A stretch of 44,387 bases of DNA from Microbacterium sp. B35-30 (GTDB taxonomy: Bacteria; Actinomycetota; Actinomycetes; Actinomycetales; Microbacteriaceae). Shown piece after piece: positions 15,974-23,945 of the stretch; the first letter of the stretch is position 1; each line of letters begins with the position of its first letter. Under the pieces are notes generated by a model. It was not told where the DNA came from, did no database searches, and saw nothing but the letters and a program-made list of their open reading frames with translations. The DNA lies in contig NZ_MWLQ01000015.1 in the NCBI RefSeq assembly GCF_010634855.1, positions 1-44,387 of the forward strand, given 5' to 3'. Position numbers and translations under genes: made by a program.

Positions 15974-16963
15974 TCAGCGGTGGGGTTTGGGGTGCGTCAC
16001 ACGGCCGGGCATGTCGCCGGTGCCGCGTGACGGAATGGGCCACTGGGTGGCCGCGGGCGGAGTCGTGCTCGGGCGCCTCGGCGCGGGCAGCGGTTCGGCA
16101 ACAGGCTCCGGCGTCGTCGTCGGCGGGGATGCCCCGGGTGCGACGGGTTCGGATGTGGGCGTGGCTGCGGCCGGTGTCGGCGTCGTGGTGGGTCCGAGCT
16201 CGAGCATCACCTTGCTCTCGAGCACCTCGATCGCCTCGTCCGAGATCGAGATGAGCCCGTCGAGCTCTTCGCGCACGCGCCGGTAGGCGAGCTGGCGCTC
16301 CGCCGGCGTGGCCGCCTCGTCGATGGCGACGGTGAGAAGCTTCTTGGCGGTGTCGAGCCGCTTGCGCTCGACCTCGGTGAAGCTCGAGTCGCGCAGGCGC
16401 CGGGCGTCGCGCTCGGCGACGTCGAATGCCACCTCGAAGTCGGCCACGGCGTTGCGGTACTCGGTGAGCTGCTCCTTCGACGGACGCGCCTTGGATGATG
16501 CCGGTCGCAGCCCGTCGGCGATGCGCTTGGCGCGCAGGAACGCCGCCGTGAGCGGCTGGCGACCGTCGCTCATCGCGGGGAACGCGATGATCTTGGCGAC
16601 GTCGAGCTCGTACTCGAGCCAGCGCGCCGTGACGGCGTCATGCGTCGCGAAGAGACGCTCGAGCTGGGTGGTCTGGGTCTCGCGCACCGGGGCGGCGGCC
16701 CCTCTGCCTGCGGCGACCTCATCGCTCACGCTCTGGGTGATCGAGCCGGCGTCGACGGAAGGCAGGGATGCCGCCGGAACCGCCTTGCCCCGTGCCGCGG
16801 CCTGTGCGGCCTTGAGCTCGGCCTTCGCGTGCATGACCTCGAGACGCCGCTTATGCCGGCGTCTCGTGCTCTGCTCCCACGCGTTTCCAAAGGCGGCAAG
16901 AAGGCCGAACGCAGGGAAGGCCAGCCACCAGAAGTCGCGCAGGAACTCGAAGAACGGCTCCAC
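15974..16963 (-). CDS. Coiled-coil membrane protein of unknown function, first of a related pair
   Basis: The 329-residue protein begins with a short hydrophobic segment (WWLAFPAFGLLAAFGNAW), followed by a basic stretch RRRHKRR, an Ala/Lys helical region, a conserved-looking core (LERLFATHDAVTARWLEYELDV, then AFLRAKRIADGL) and a Pro/Thr-rich tail. I know no family name. The core is shared with the next gene (LYAAHDAVNLRWLAYETDV, AFLRAQREAL), so the two arose by duplication. GTG 16963 lies six bases after TAGCAT, a leaderless arrangement. The protein likely sits on the inner face of the membrane with a long cytoplasmic part; function unknown. Confidence 0.7.
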   Translation of the reverse strand: MEPFFEFLRDFWWLAFPAFGLLAAFGNAWEQSTRRRHKRRLEVMHAKAELKAAQAAARGKAVPAASLPSVDAGSITQSVSDEVAAGRGAAAPVRETQTTQLERLFATHDAVTARWLEYELDVAKIIAFPAMSDGRQPLTAAFLRAKRIADGLRPASSKARPSKEQLTEYRNAVADFEVAFDVAERDARRLRDSSFTEVERKRLDTAKKLLTVAIDEAATPAERQLAYRRVREELDGLISISDEAIEVLESKVMLELGPTTTPTPAAATPTSEPVAPGASPPTTTPEPVAEPLPAPRRPSTTPPAATQWPIPSRGTGDMPGRVTHPKPHR

Positions 16964-16969
16964 CCTGTC

Positions 16970-16975
16970 ATGCTA
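16970..16975 (-). promoter_or_regulatory. -10 box of a leaderless promoter
   Basis: TAGCAT on the minus strand is followed by six bases and the GTG at 16963, so each of the two coiled-coil genes has its own promoter. Confidence 0.5.
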
Positions 16976-17002
16976 ACGGCCTCGCGGACCGCTGTGTCGT
17001 GC

Positions 17003-17809
17003 TCAGGGCACCCTGCCAGCGGGCGGGTCGGTCGGCCGCGGCGGCGGCATCCGTGCGATGAGCGAGGGCAGGCGGTCCGCGAGCTCCGCAATGACGGCGG
17101 CCGCGGCCGTCAGCCCGGCGGCGGCCGTCGCTGCGGGTGAGGCGGGGCGGGCGGCTCCGGGGACCCCGGCCTGACGCTCGGCCTCGTCGAACGTGGACTC
17201 GAGATGGCGCACCGCGGCGCTGTACTCGCGGAACTGCTCGGGCGTCGCGCGCTCGCGCAGCGTCGGGCGCGCGGCGAGGGCCTCGCGCTGGGCACGGAGG
17301 AACGCGACGGTGGCCGGATGCCGCACGTCGGTCATCTGCGGGTACTTCAGCGCCCGGTCGACATCGGTCTCGTAGGCCAGCCATCGCAGGTTGACGGCAT
17401 CATGCGCGGCGTACAGCCTGTCGATCGGAAGGGGATCGCTCGACGTCGCCGCCCGGTACTGGGCGTAGCCCGCCTGCACCCTGGACCTGCTCGCGCGGAG
17501 CGCGAGCGACGCCGTCTTCTCCGCCTGCTTGGCCGCGAGCAACTCGCGGCGCGCATCGCCGGCTTGGAACGCCGGTGCGCCGTGGCGCGATTTCGCCGTC
17601 AGCAGGTCGGCGGTCGCGGTGCGCACGCGCGCCTTGGCGGCGACGAGCTCGCGGTAAGCCAGCGATTCCTCCTGGCGCGCGGCATCGAGCTCGAGCCTTC
17701 TGGCTCGGCGGCTGCGCGTCGTTAGGCCGGCGTAGGTCGCCGCTCCGGCGCCGGCGGCGGCCGGAGCGATCCACCACCAGCTCGACACGATCAGGAGGAT
17801 CGGCTCCAC
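17003..17809 (-). CDS. Coiled-coil membrane protein of unknown function, second of the pair
   Basis: The 268-residue protein has an N-terminal helix (ILLIVSSWWWIAPAAAGAGAA), a basic turn (TRSRRARRLELD), a long Ala-rich helical region and the core shared with its neighbour: LYAAHDAVNLRWLAYETDV, then YPQMTDVRHPATVAFLRAQ. The tail is Ala/Pro-rich and shorter than in the paralogue. GTG 17809 lies six bases after TACCAT, again leaderless. Both paralogues begin MEP, suggesting the start choice is right. Function unknown. Confidence 0.7.
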   Translation of the reverse strand: MEPILLIVSSWWWIAPAAAGAGAATYAGLTTRSRRARRLELDAARQEESLAYRELVAAKARVRTATADLLTAKSRHGAPAFQAGDARRELLAAKQAEKTASLALRASRSRVQAGYAQYRAATSSDPLPIDRLYAAHDAVNLRWLAYETDVDRALKYPQMTDVRHPATVAFLRAQREALAARPTLRERATPEQFREYSAAVRHLESTFDEAERQAGVPGAARPASPAATAAAGLTAAAAVIAELADRLPSLIARMPPPRPTDPPAGRVP

Positions 17810-17815
17810 CCTGCC

Positions 17816-17821
17816 ATGGTA
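17816..17821 (-). promoter_or_regulatory. -10 box of a leaderless promoter
   Basis: TACCAT on the minus strand ends six bases before the GTG at 17809. Confidence 0.5.
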
Positions 17822-17890
17822 GCCGCGGCTGCCGTCCCGAGTCCGGGAGTTCGCCGACGATCTGCGCGGGGGCGGAGGGTGGAATCCGGA

Positions 17891-18067
17891 TCAGTGCGAG
17901 CCGATGTCCATCGTCCCGCCGTGGCGACGCCGGTCGGTGGCCTCGTACACCGGGTTGCCCGGGCCTTCGGCCGGCTCGCCGGGGCGCACCTGGCGGGTGT
18001 CGTACGACTCGCGCGGGGGCGAGAAGAAGTTCCGCACCCGGGTCCACAGCGACGGCTTCTGGCTCAT
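17891..18067 (-). CDS. Small basic protein of unknown function (58 residues)
   Basis: The frame MSQKPSLWTRVRNFFSPPRE ... DIGSH is 58 residues, basic and predicted soluble, with an amphipathic N-terminal helix (WTRVRNFF) and a GEPAEGPGNPVYEATDRR segment. It resembles short hypothetical proteins I have seen in related genomes, without a known role. Support is the codon use and a TAGGGT box (18074-18079) exactly six bases before ATG 18067. It may be co-transcribed with nothing else. Confidence 0.65.
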   Translation of the reverse strand: MSQKPSLWTRVRNFFSPPRESYDTRQVRPGEPAEGPGNPVYEATDRRRHGGTMDIGSH

Positions 18068-18073
18068 GGCCAG

Positions 18074-18079
18074 ACCCTA
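18074..18079 (-). promoter_or_regulatory. -10 box of a leaderless promoter
   Basis: TAGGGT on the minus strand is separated by six bases from ATG 18067. Confidence 0.55.
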
Positions 18080-18123
18080 CGGGATGCGACCCCTCGAAGC
18101 GAGCGCTTCGGGGGGCGAGCGGA

Positions 18124-18261
18124 TCAGCCGAAGAGGAGGGCGAACACCGTGGCTCCGCCGCCGACGAGGATGAGGGCGACGATCGTCACCCACGCGATGA
18201 TCTTGACGCGCCGCTGCCGGGTGTCGTTGAAACCGCTGTACTCGTCGTCTTCCGGCGCCAT
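18124..18261 (-). CDS. Small single-helix membrane protein (45 residues)
   Basis: The product starts MAPEDDEYSGFNDTRQRRVK and ends in one hydrophobic helix (IIAWVTIVALILVGGGATVFALLFG). It is an acidic-then-basic cytoplasmic N-terminus with a C-terminal membrane helix, a tail-anchored layout. TAGGAT (18269-18274) lies seven bases before ATG 18261, so a leaderless mRNA is likely. It sits just downstream of purL's end but on its own promoter. Function unknown. Confidence 0.65.
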   Translation of the reverse strand: MAPEDDEYSGFNDTRQRRVKIIAWVTIVALILVGGGATVFALLFG

Positions 18262-18268
18262 GCGTCCC

Positions 18269-18274
18269 ATCCTA
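18269..18274 (-). promoter_or_regulatory. -10 box of a leaderless promoter
   Basis: TAGGAT on the minus strand ends seven bases before ATG 18261. Confidence 0.5.
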
Positions 18275-18284
18275 TGGTCCGCGA

Positions 18285-18424
18285 CGTTTCGTCTCGCTCG
18301 TTCCTCGCTCGCTCAACGATCCGCGGTGGGTGTTCGCGCGCGCACGAACGCGGGTGCGGCCGAGGTGGCGCCCGGCGGAGAGCGGTCGCTGAGCGAAGGG
18401 CGCTCTGGCGCCCGAGACGAAACG
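18285..18424. repeat. REP-like inverted repeat downstream of purL
   Basis: CGTTTCGTCTCG (18285-18296) is exactly complementary to 18413-18424, and TCGCTCA (18309-18315) to TGAGCGA (18390-18396). Between them are further short palindromes. The TTCCTCGCTCGCTCAACGA part resembles an intergenic repeat I recall from Microbacterium genomes. It fills most of the purL downstream gap and may act as its terminator. Confidence 0.55.
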
Positions 18425-18431
18425 CCCGGGG

Positions 18432-20765
18432 TCAGGCGGTGTGCTCGGTGACGATCGGCCCGAAGGCGTCGGGCAGGGTGGACGTCGACAGGCCGCGCAG
18501 CTCGGCCAGCGGCACCGTGAACAGTCCCTGCACCTCGAGCGCCGGCTCGTCGCCGTCCGCGGCGGAGTCGGTCACGCCGATGCGCAGCACCGGGTAGCCC
18601 CGGCCCTCGCACAGGCCGCGGAACTTCACGTCGTCCTCGCGCGGCACCGTGACGATGACGCGGCCCGTGGACTCCGAGAAGAGGGCGGTGGCGGCATCCA
18701 CACCGTCCCGCTCCATGATCTCGTTCAGCCACACGCGCGCGCCGACGCCGAAGCGCATGACGCCCTCGGCGAGGGTCTGTGCGAGGCCGCCCGACGACAG
18801 GTCGTGCGCCGACGACACCAGCGACTGCTGGCCCCCGGCGTGGAGCAGCTCGGCGAGCTTCTTCTCCTGCGCCAGGTCGACCGCCGGCGGGCGACCGCCG
18901 AGGTGATCGTGGATCGTGCCGGCCCACTGCGAGCCCGAGAGCTCGGTCGCGGTGACGCCGAGCAGGTAGATGTTCTCGCCGGCGTCCTGCCACCCCGACG
19001 GGATGCGGCGGGCGACGTCGTCGATGATGCCCAGCACGCCGACCACGGGCGTCGGGAAGATCGGCTGGTCGCCGGTCTGGTTGTAGAACGAGACGTTGCC
19101 GCCCGTGACGGGCACGCCGAGCTCGAGGCAGGCGTCCGAGAGGCCGTCGACCGTCTGCGAGAACTGCCACATGACCTCGGGGTTCTCGGGGCTGCCGAAG
19201 TTGAGGCAGTCCGTGACGGCGGTCGGCACCGCGCCGGTGACGGCGACGTTGCGGTACGCCTCCGCCAGCGCCAGCTTCGCACCCTGGTACGGGTCGAGCT
19301 GGCAGTAACGGCCGTTGCAGTCGGTGGCGATCGCGAAGCCCAGGCCCGAGTTCTCGTCGACGCGGATCATGCCGGCGTCGTCGGGGAACGCCAGCGCGGT
19401 GTTGCCCATGACGTAGTAGTCGTACTGGTTGGTCACCCACGACGTGTCGGCCAGGTTCGGGCTCGCGACGAGGCGCGTGAACTGGTCGCGCAGCGTCTGG
19501 GCGTCGGTCGGGCGGGGAAGAGCGGATGCCGAGTCGTCGCGCAGCGCGTCGATCCAGGTCGGGTAGGCCACGGGGCGCTCGTAGACCGGTCCGTCGACGG
19601 CGACCGTCGACGGGTCGACGTTCACGATCTCCTCGCCGTGCCAGAAGATCTGCAGGCGCCCGTCACCGGTGACGTCGCCGAGGACGCTGGTCTCGACATC
19701 CCACTTGCCGACCACCGCGAGGAACGCGTCGAGCTTCTCGGGAGCCACGATCGCCATCATGCGCTCCTGGCTCTCGCTCATGAGGATCTCCTCCGGCGTG
19801 AGCGAGGGGTCGCGCAGCAGCACGTTCTCGAGGTCGACGCGCATGCCCGAGCCGCCGTTCGCGGCGAGCTCGGACGTGGCGCACGAGATGCCGGCGGCGC
19901 CGAGGTCCTGGATGGCCTCGACGAGCTCATCGCGGTAGAGCTCGAGACAGCACTCGATGAGCACCTTCTCGGCGAACGGGTCGCCGACCTGCACTGCGGG
20001 GCGCTTGGTCGGGCCGGTGCTGTCGAACGAGTCCGAGGCGAGGATGGATGCCCCGCCGATGCCGTCGCCGCCGGTGCGTGCGCCGAACAGCACGACCTTG
20101 TTGCCGGCGCCGGTCGCGTTGGCGAGCTTGAGGTCCTCATGGCGCAGGACGCCGACCGCCAGCGCGTTGACGAGCGGGTTGCCCTGGTAGACCGCGTCGA
20201 ACACGGTCTCGCCGCCGATGTTCGGCAGGCCCAGGCAGTTGCCGTAGAAGCTGATGCCCGAGACGACGCCGTGCACCACGCGAGCGGTGTCGGGGTTGTC
20301 GATGGCGCCGAAGCGCAGCTGGTCCATGACGGCGACCGGGCGTGCGCCCATCGAGATGATGTCGCGCACGATGCCGCCGACGCCGGTCGCGGCGCCCTGG
20401 AACGGCTCGATGTAGCTCGGGTGATTGTGGGACTCGACCTTGAAGGTGACCGCCCAGCCCTCGCCGATGTCGACGACGCCGGCGTTCTGGCCCATACCCA
20501 CCATGAGGCGGGTCTTCATCTCGTCCGAGACCTTCTCGCCGAACTTGCGGAGGTAGATCTTCGACGACTTGTAGGAGCAGTGCTCCGACCACATGACGGA
20601 GTACATCGCCAGCTCACCCGAGGTGGGGCGGCGGCCGAGGATCTCGCGGATCCTGTCGTACTCGTCGGGCTTGAGACCGAGCGCCGCGTACGGCTGCTCC
20701 TTCTCCGGCGTGGCGGTGGCGTTCTCGACGGTATCGGCGACAGCGGTGGAAGAGGGGGTGGTCAC
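18432..20765 (-). CDS. purL: Phosphoribosylformylglycinamidine synthase subunit PurL
   Basis: The 777-residue protein is the small PurL type, which needs separate PurS and PurQ subunits. Visible landmarks are EHCSYKSSK near residue 55, the nucleotide loop [34 protein letters not shown] and LMSESQERM, followed by the second AIR-synthase-like half with [18 protein letters not shown]. It converts FGAR to FGAM using ATP and ammonia from PurQ. purS and purQ are not in the window, so the genes are split. The GTG start at 20765 has GGAG about nine bases upstream; a TAGACT box at 20810-20815 is the likely -10. Confidence 0.96.
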   Translation of the reverse strand: MTTPSSTAVADTVENATATPEKEQPYAALGLKPDEYDRIREILGRRPTSGELAMYSVMWSEHCSYKSSKIYLRKFGEKVSDEMKTRLMVGMGQNAGVVDIGEGWAVTFKVESHNHPSYIEPFQGAATGVGGIVRDIISMGARPVAVMDQLRFGAIDNPDTARVVHGVVSGISFYGNCLGLPNIGGETVFDAVYQGNPLVNALAVGVLRHEDLKLANATGAGNKVVLFGARTGGDGIGGASILASDSFDSTGPTKRPAVQVGDPFAEKVLIECCLELYRDELVEAIQDLGAAGISCATSELAANGGSGMRVDLENVLLRDPSLTPEEILMSESQERMMAIVAPEKLDAFLAVVGKWDVETSVLGDVTGDGRLQIFWHGEEIVNVDPSTVAVDGPVYERPVAYPTWIDALRDDSASALPRPTDAQTLRDQFTRLVASPNLADTSWVTNQYDYYVMGNTALAFPDDAGMIRVDENSGLGFAIATDCNGRYCQLDPYQGAKLALAEAYRNVAVTGAVPTAVTDCLNFGSPENPEVMWQFSQTVDGLSDACLELGVPVTGGNVSFYNQTGDQPIFPTPVVGVLGIIDDVARRIPSGWQDAGENIYLLGVTATELSGSQWAGTIHDHLGGRPPAVDLAQEKKLAELLHAGGQQSLVSSAHDLSSGGLAQTLAEGVMRFGVGARVWLNEIMERDGVDAATALFSESTGRVIVTVPREDDVKFRGLCEGRGYPVLRIGVTDSAADGDEPALEVQGLFTVPLAELRGLSTSTLPDAFGPIVTEHTA

Positions 20766-20971
20766 GCGGCTCAGCTCCAGAAATTTCGGGGGATGCCGGA
20801 CCGGTCCAGTCTAGTTCGGCCGCGGCATCCGCTCGTCTCGTGCGACGGCAGCCTCGAACCAGGGGATCTGCCGCCATGCCGGGCGGCGTCGCCCTCGGTC
20901 TCGGGCGGAAACCCCGGCCTCGGCGAAGAGATGCGCACGAAACGGTTGACGGATGCCGCACCCGGGCGTAA

Positions 20972-20993
20972 CGTACAACCAAATGGTTGTACG
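20972..20993. promoter_or_regulatory. Perfect 22-bp operator overlapping the arsR start codon
   Basis: CGTACAACCA (20972-20981) and its exact complement TGGTTGTACG (20984-20993) flank AA. The second arm begins inside the ATG at 20983. TAACGT at 20969-20974 is a likely -10, so a dimer bound here would block both polymerase and a leaderless start. It is probably the autoregulatory site of the ArsR protein. Confidence 0.75.
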
Positions 20994-21408
20994 AATTGAA
21001 CTCACCGATGACGAGACCGATCGCGTGTTCCACGCGCTCGCGACGGCGACGCGGCGTGACATCCTGCGCCGTGCGATCGAGCGCGAGCACTCGGTCTCGG
21101 CGCTCGCCCGCGACTACGACATGTCGTTCGCGGCGGTGCAGAAGCACGTCGCCGTGCTCGAGGCGGCCGGGCTCATCGTCAAGCGCGCCGAGGGCCGCGA
21201 GCGGCTCGTCCGTGCGGATCCGGCGATGATCGCCCGCGCGCGTGCGCTGCTGGGGCACTACGAAGACATGTGGCGCGGGCGCATCGACCGGCTCGACGCA
21301 CTCCTGGCGGGCCCCCGTGGGTCGGGGCCGCCGATTGCGCACCCCGGCCCCGATGAATCCACGACGCAGGAATCCACGACGCAGGAATCACCCACGCAAG
21401 GAGAATGA
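20983..21408 (+). CDS. ArsR/SmtB-type winged-helix regulator
   Basis: The 141-residue protein has an ArsR fold: DRVFHALATATRRDILRRAIE, then the recognition helix region SVSALARDYDMSFAAVQKHVAVLEAAGLIVKRAEGRERLV. There is no Cys/His metal site, which fits the branch that controls SRPBCC-domain genes rather than metal resistance. The tail has a repeated TTQES segment coded by a 15-bp repeat. ATG 20983 lies within a perfect palindrome and close behind a -10 box; a longer frame starts at 20953. It probably represses itself and the SRPBCC/hydrolase genes downstream. Confidence 0.88.
   Translation: MVVRIELTDDETDRVFHALATATRRDILRRAIEREHSVSALARDYDMSFAAVQKHVAVLEAAGLIVKRAEGRERLVRADPAMIARARALLGHYEDMWRGRIDRLDALLAGPRGSGPPIAHPGPDESTTQESTTQESPTQGE
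21355..21399 (+). repeat. 15-bp tandem repeat at the 3' end of arsR
   Basis: GAATCCACGACGCAG occurs at 21355-21369 and 21370-21384, with a decayed third unit to 21399 that runs into the AAGGAG ribosome binding site of the next gene. Confidence 0.75.
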
Positions 21409-21410
21409 CA

Positions 21411-22391
21411 ATGCCTGTCACCGATGTCACCACCGACGCGGAAGCGCTCACCATGACGATCACGGCCGAGTTCCCGGCCCCGGTCGAGCGGCTCTGGGAG
21501 GTCTTCACCGACCCCCGCCAGCTCGAGCGCTTCTGGGGCCCGCCCGGATACCCCGCGACCTTCACGTCGTTCGACCTCACCGTCGGCGGCCGCGCGCGCT
21601 ATCTCATGACCAGTCCACAGGGCGAGAAGTATCACGCGACCTGGGAGTTCCTCGAGATCAATGGCCCCCGCTCGCTCGCGGTGCTGGACTCGTTCGCCGA
21701 TGAGAACGGCGACGTGCGCGAAGACATGCCGACCTCGCGCATGACACTCGCCTTCGAGCCCACATCATCCGGCGCGCGGCTCGAGAGCGTCACGCGCTTC
21801 ACGTCGGCCGAGGCGCTGGAGCAGGTCGTGGCGATGGGGATGATCGAGGGTTCGACGATGGCGATCAACCAGCTCGACCGGGTGCTGCAGGGCCTGCGCG
21901 ACTACGCCGCCGGCAAGGGCACGCAGACCGAGATCCTCGACGACACGCATGTGCGGATCACCCGCCTCATCGAGGGCCCGATCGACCTGGTCTGGCGCGC
22001 CCACCAGGAGCCCGAGCTCCTCGAGAAGTGGATGCTCGGCCCCGACGGCTGGCGGATGTCGGTGTGCGAGGTCGATCCTGCCGTCGGCGGTCGTTACCGC
22101 TACGAGTGGGAGCCCCTCGAGGGCACCGAGGGCGAGCGTTTCGGGTTCGACGGCGAGACCGTGCTGTCGGAGGCGCCGCGTCGTGCCGTCACCACCGAGC
22201 ACATGACGGGCACCGACTACCCGTCGACGCTCAACGACCTCAACCTCGAGGAGGAGGACGGCGCCACGCTCATCACGCTGCTCATCGAGTACCCCGACAA
22301 GGAGACGCGCGACATCGTGCTCGCCACCGGCATGACCGACGGCATGGAGACCAGCTACGCACGCCTCGAGGGTGTGCTGGCCGCCGTCTGA
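21411..22391 (+). CDS. Two-domain SRPBCC (AHSA1-type) protein
   Basis: The 326-residue protein holds two successive AHSA1-like START-fold domains: the first from ITAEFPAPVERLWEVFTDPRQLERFWGPPGYPA, the second from RITRLIEGPIDLVWRAHQEPELLEKWMLGPDGW. Such domains form a deep hydrophobic cavity; ligands are rarely known. ATG 21411 is preferred over 21405 because AAGGAG (21398-21403) is seven bases upstream of it and only one base from 21405. Next to an ArsR regulator this is the common regulator/SRPBCC pair. The hydrolase gene follows after 20 bp. Confidence 0.85.
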   Translation: MPVTDVTTDAEALTMTITAEFPAPVERLWEVFTDPRQLERFWGPPGYPATFTSFDLTVGGRARYLMTSPQGEKYHATWEFLEINGPRSLAVLDSFADENGDVREDMPTSRMTLAFEPTSSGARLESVTRFTSAEALEQVVAMGMIEGSTMAINQLDRVLQGLRDYAAGKGTQTEILDDTHVRITRLIEGPIDLVWRAHQEPELLEKWMLGPDGWRMSVCEVDPAVGGRYRYEWEPLEGTEGERFGFDGETVLSEAPRRAVTTEHMTGTDYPSTLNDLNLEEEDGATLITLLIEYPDKETRDIVLATGMTDGMETSYARLEGVLAAV

Positions 22392-22411
22392 CGGTCGACA
22401 CGGAGACGATG

Positions 22412-23290
22412 ATGACCGAGAACACCGTCACGCGTGCCGTGACCACCCACGTCGTGGGCGCCGGAGACGACGCGATCACCTACGACATCCACGGCGACCT
22501 GGCGGAGGCGACGGTCGATCGGCCCGCGCTGTTCCTCTTCGCCGGGCCGATGGACGCGAGCGGACTCGCACTCCTCGCCGCGCACGTCTCGGACAGACCG
22601 GTGGTGACGTACGACCCGCGCGGCGCCGGGCGCAACCCTGTCGGCGCCGCCGACATCACGGTCGAGCAGCACGCGTCCGATCTGCACCGCGTCATCGCGG
22701 CGCTCGGTGCGGGCCCCGTCGATGCCTTCGGCACCAGCGGCGGGGCGGTGCACCTGCTCGCGCTCGCCGCCGCCCACCCGGGCGACGTGCGTATCGCGGT
22801 CGCGCACGAGCCGCCGGTCGCCGAGCATCTCGACGACCGCGACGCAGTGCTCGCCGTGATTGCCGACATGAAACGCACCTACGGCGAAAAGGGCGACGGC
22901 GCCGCGATGGCGAAGTTCATCCCCTTCGTGATGCTCGACGGACCGGTGCCTGACGACTACCTCGACGGGCCCGCGCCCGACCCCGCGATGTTCGGCATGT
23001 CGTCCGAGGACGACGGCGCCCGCACGAATCCGCTGATGCGGAACATGCCGGCGACCATCGCGTACCGCATCGACGTCGACGCGTTGCGAGCGCGGGGCGA
23101 ACGCCTCGTCGTCGCGGTCGGCGTGGAGTCCGGCGACGCGTTGGCCGCACGCGGGGGCCGTTCGGTCGCCGCCGCCGTAGGCGTACCGGTGGCGGACTTC
23201 CCCAGCCACCATGCCGGCTTCACCGATCAGCCGGGCTACCCCGGCGACCCGGCGGGTTTTGCCGCCCGCCTTCAGGAGGTTCTCGGTTGA
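22412..23290 (+). CDS. Alpha/beta hydrolase
   Basis: The 292-residue protein has the alpha/beta hydrolase order: strand-rich N-terminus (PALFLFAGPMDASG), the conserved TYDPRGAGRNP segment, nucleophile elbow FGTSGGAVHLLALAAAHP and a C-terminal His in PSHHAGFTDQPGYPGDP. A cap region lies around FIPFVMLDGPVPDDYLDG. The substrate cannot be predicted. ATG 22412 has GGAG six bases upstream; ATG 22409 directly before it is possible. It is in the ArsR/SRPBCC operon, so the cluster may bind and hydrolyse a hydrophobic compound; this is inference. Confidence 0.85.
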   Translation: MTENTVTRAVTTHVVGAGDDAITYDIHGDLAEATVDRPALFLFAGPMDASGLALLAAHVSDRPVVTYDPRGAGRNPVGAADITVEQHASDLHRVIAALGAGPVDAFGTSGGAVHLLALAAAHPGDVRIAVAHEPPVAEHLDDRDAVLAVIADMKRTYGEKGDGAAMAKFIPFVMLDGPVPDDYLDGPAPDPAMFGMSSEDDGARTNPLMRNMPATIAYRIDVDALRARGERLVVAVGVESGDALAARGGRSVAAAVGVPVADFPSHHAGFTDQPGYPGDPAGFAARLQEVLG

Positions 23291-23320
23291 CGTATGGGGC
23301 CGCCGGCGTCGCGGCGCCAC

Positions 23321-23380
23321 GGGTTCGACGGCGAGACCCTGCTACCCGCGCCCCGGAGGGCGTGCTCGCCGCGGTGTGAC
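23321..23380 (+). pseudogene. Remnant of an SRPBCC gene with an internal deletion
   Basis: 23321-23343 matches 22143-22165 of the two-domain SRPBCC gene at 22 of 23 bases, and 23353-23380 matches its last codons (22365-22392) at 22 of 28, encoding EGVLAAV and the same TGA. About 200 bp between the two matches are missing and the frames no longer agree. It appears to be a decayed duplicate between the hydrolase and the second SRPBCC gene. Confidence 0.65.
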
Positions 23381-23399
23381 CGGAGAAAGGGAGACGACG

Positions 23400-23894
23400 A
23401 TGGCTATGACGTTCGACGTGGAAGTGAGCCGCGAGTTCGAGGCGCCGATCGAGCGCGTCTGGGCGGCGTGGACCACGCCCGCCGACCTGCGGGAGTGGTG
23501 GGGACCGGAGGGGTTCACGTGCCCTCGCGCGGAAGCCGACATCCGGGTCGGCGGCGCGATCATCGTGACGATGCGGGCGCCGGCGGAATGGGGTGGAGCC
23601 GACTACCACAACCGCTGGGACATCACCGAGCTCGAGGCGCCGACGACCCTGCGCTACGTCATGCGATTCTGTGACGAGGACGGGACGCCGATCACACCGG
23701 CTGAGGCCGGAGTCCCCACGGCGACGACCGAAGACGGCCGCCACGAGGTGACGTTGACCGACCTCGGGGACGGGCGCACCCGCCTCGACATGGTCGAGCA
23801 CGGCTACCTGACCCCCGAGGCGCGGGACATGTCCCGCATGGGGCTGGAGCAGTGCCTCGACAAGATGCAGCGCCTGGTCGGATCCGCGGGTTGA
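23400..23894 (+). CDS. Single-domain SRPBCC (AHSA1-type) protein
   Basis: The 164-residue protein is one AHSA1-like domain: VSREFEAPIERVWAAWTTPADLREWWGPEGFTCP at the start and GYLTPEARDMSRMGLEQCLDKMQRLV in the C-terminal helix. It is a closer cousin of typical short family members than of either domain of the gene at 21411. ATG 23400 has AAGGGAG (23387-23393) six bases upstream. It ends the ArsR/SRPBCC/hydrolase cluster and is followed by a perfect palindrome. Confidence 0.88.
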   Translation: MAMTFDVEVSREFEAPIERVWAAWTTPADLREWWGPEGFTCPRAEADIRVGGAIIVTMRAPAEWGGADYHNRWDITELEAPTTLRYVMRFCDEDGTPITPAEAGVPTATTEDGRHEVTLTDLGDGRTRLDMVEHGYLTPEARDMSRMGLEQCLDKMQRLVGSAG

Positions 23895-23899
23895 ACGGA

Positions 23900-23931
23900 A
23901 AGGGGACGGATGCCGCGGCATCCGTCCCCTT
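23900..23931. terminator. Perfect 32-bp palindrome between convergent genes
   Basis: AAGGGGACGGATGCCG (23900-23915) is followed directly by its exact complement (23916-23931). It separates the converging SRPBCC and desaturase genes and contains the GGATGCC word in both orientations. Confidence 0.75.
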
Positions 23932-23945
23932 CTCTCGAAGTCAGC

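Noticed and set aside
18441..20999. Very long open frame on the plus strand opposite purL (and similar ones at 1518-3923 minus, 29813-31846 plus and 41703-43643 plus)
   Set aside because: They mirror strong genes on the other strand, are rich in Arg/His/Asp as expected for antisense frames of GC-rich genes, and show no domain.
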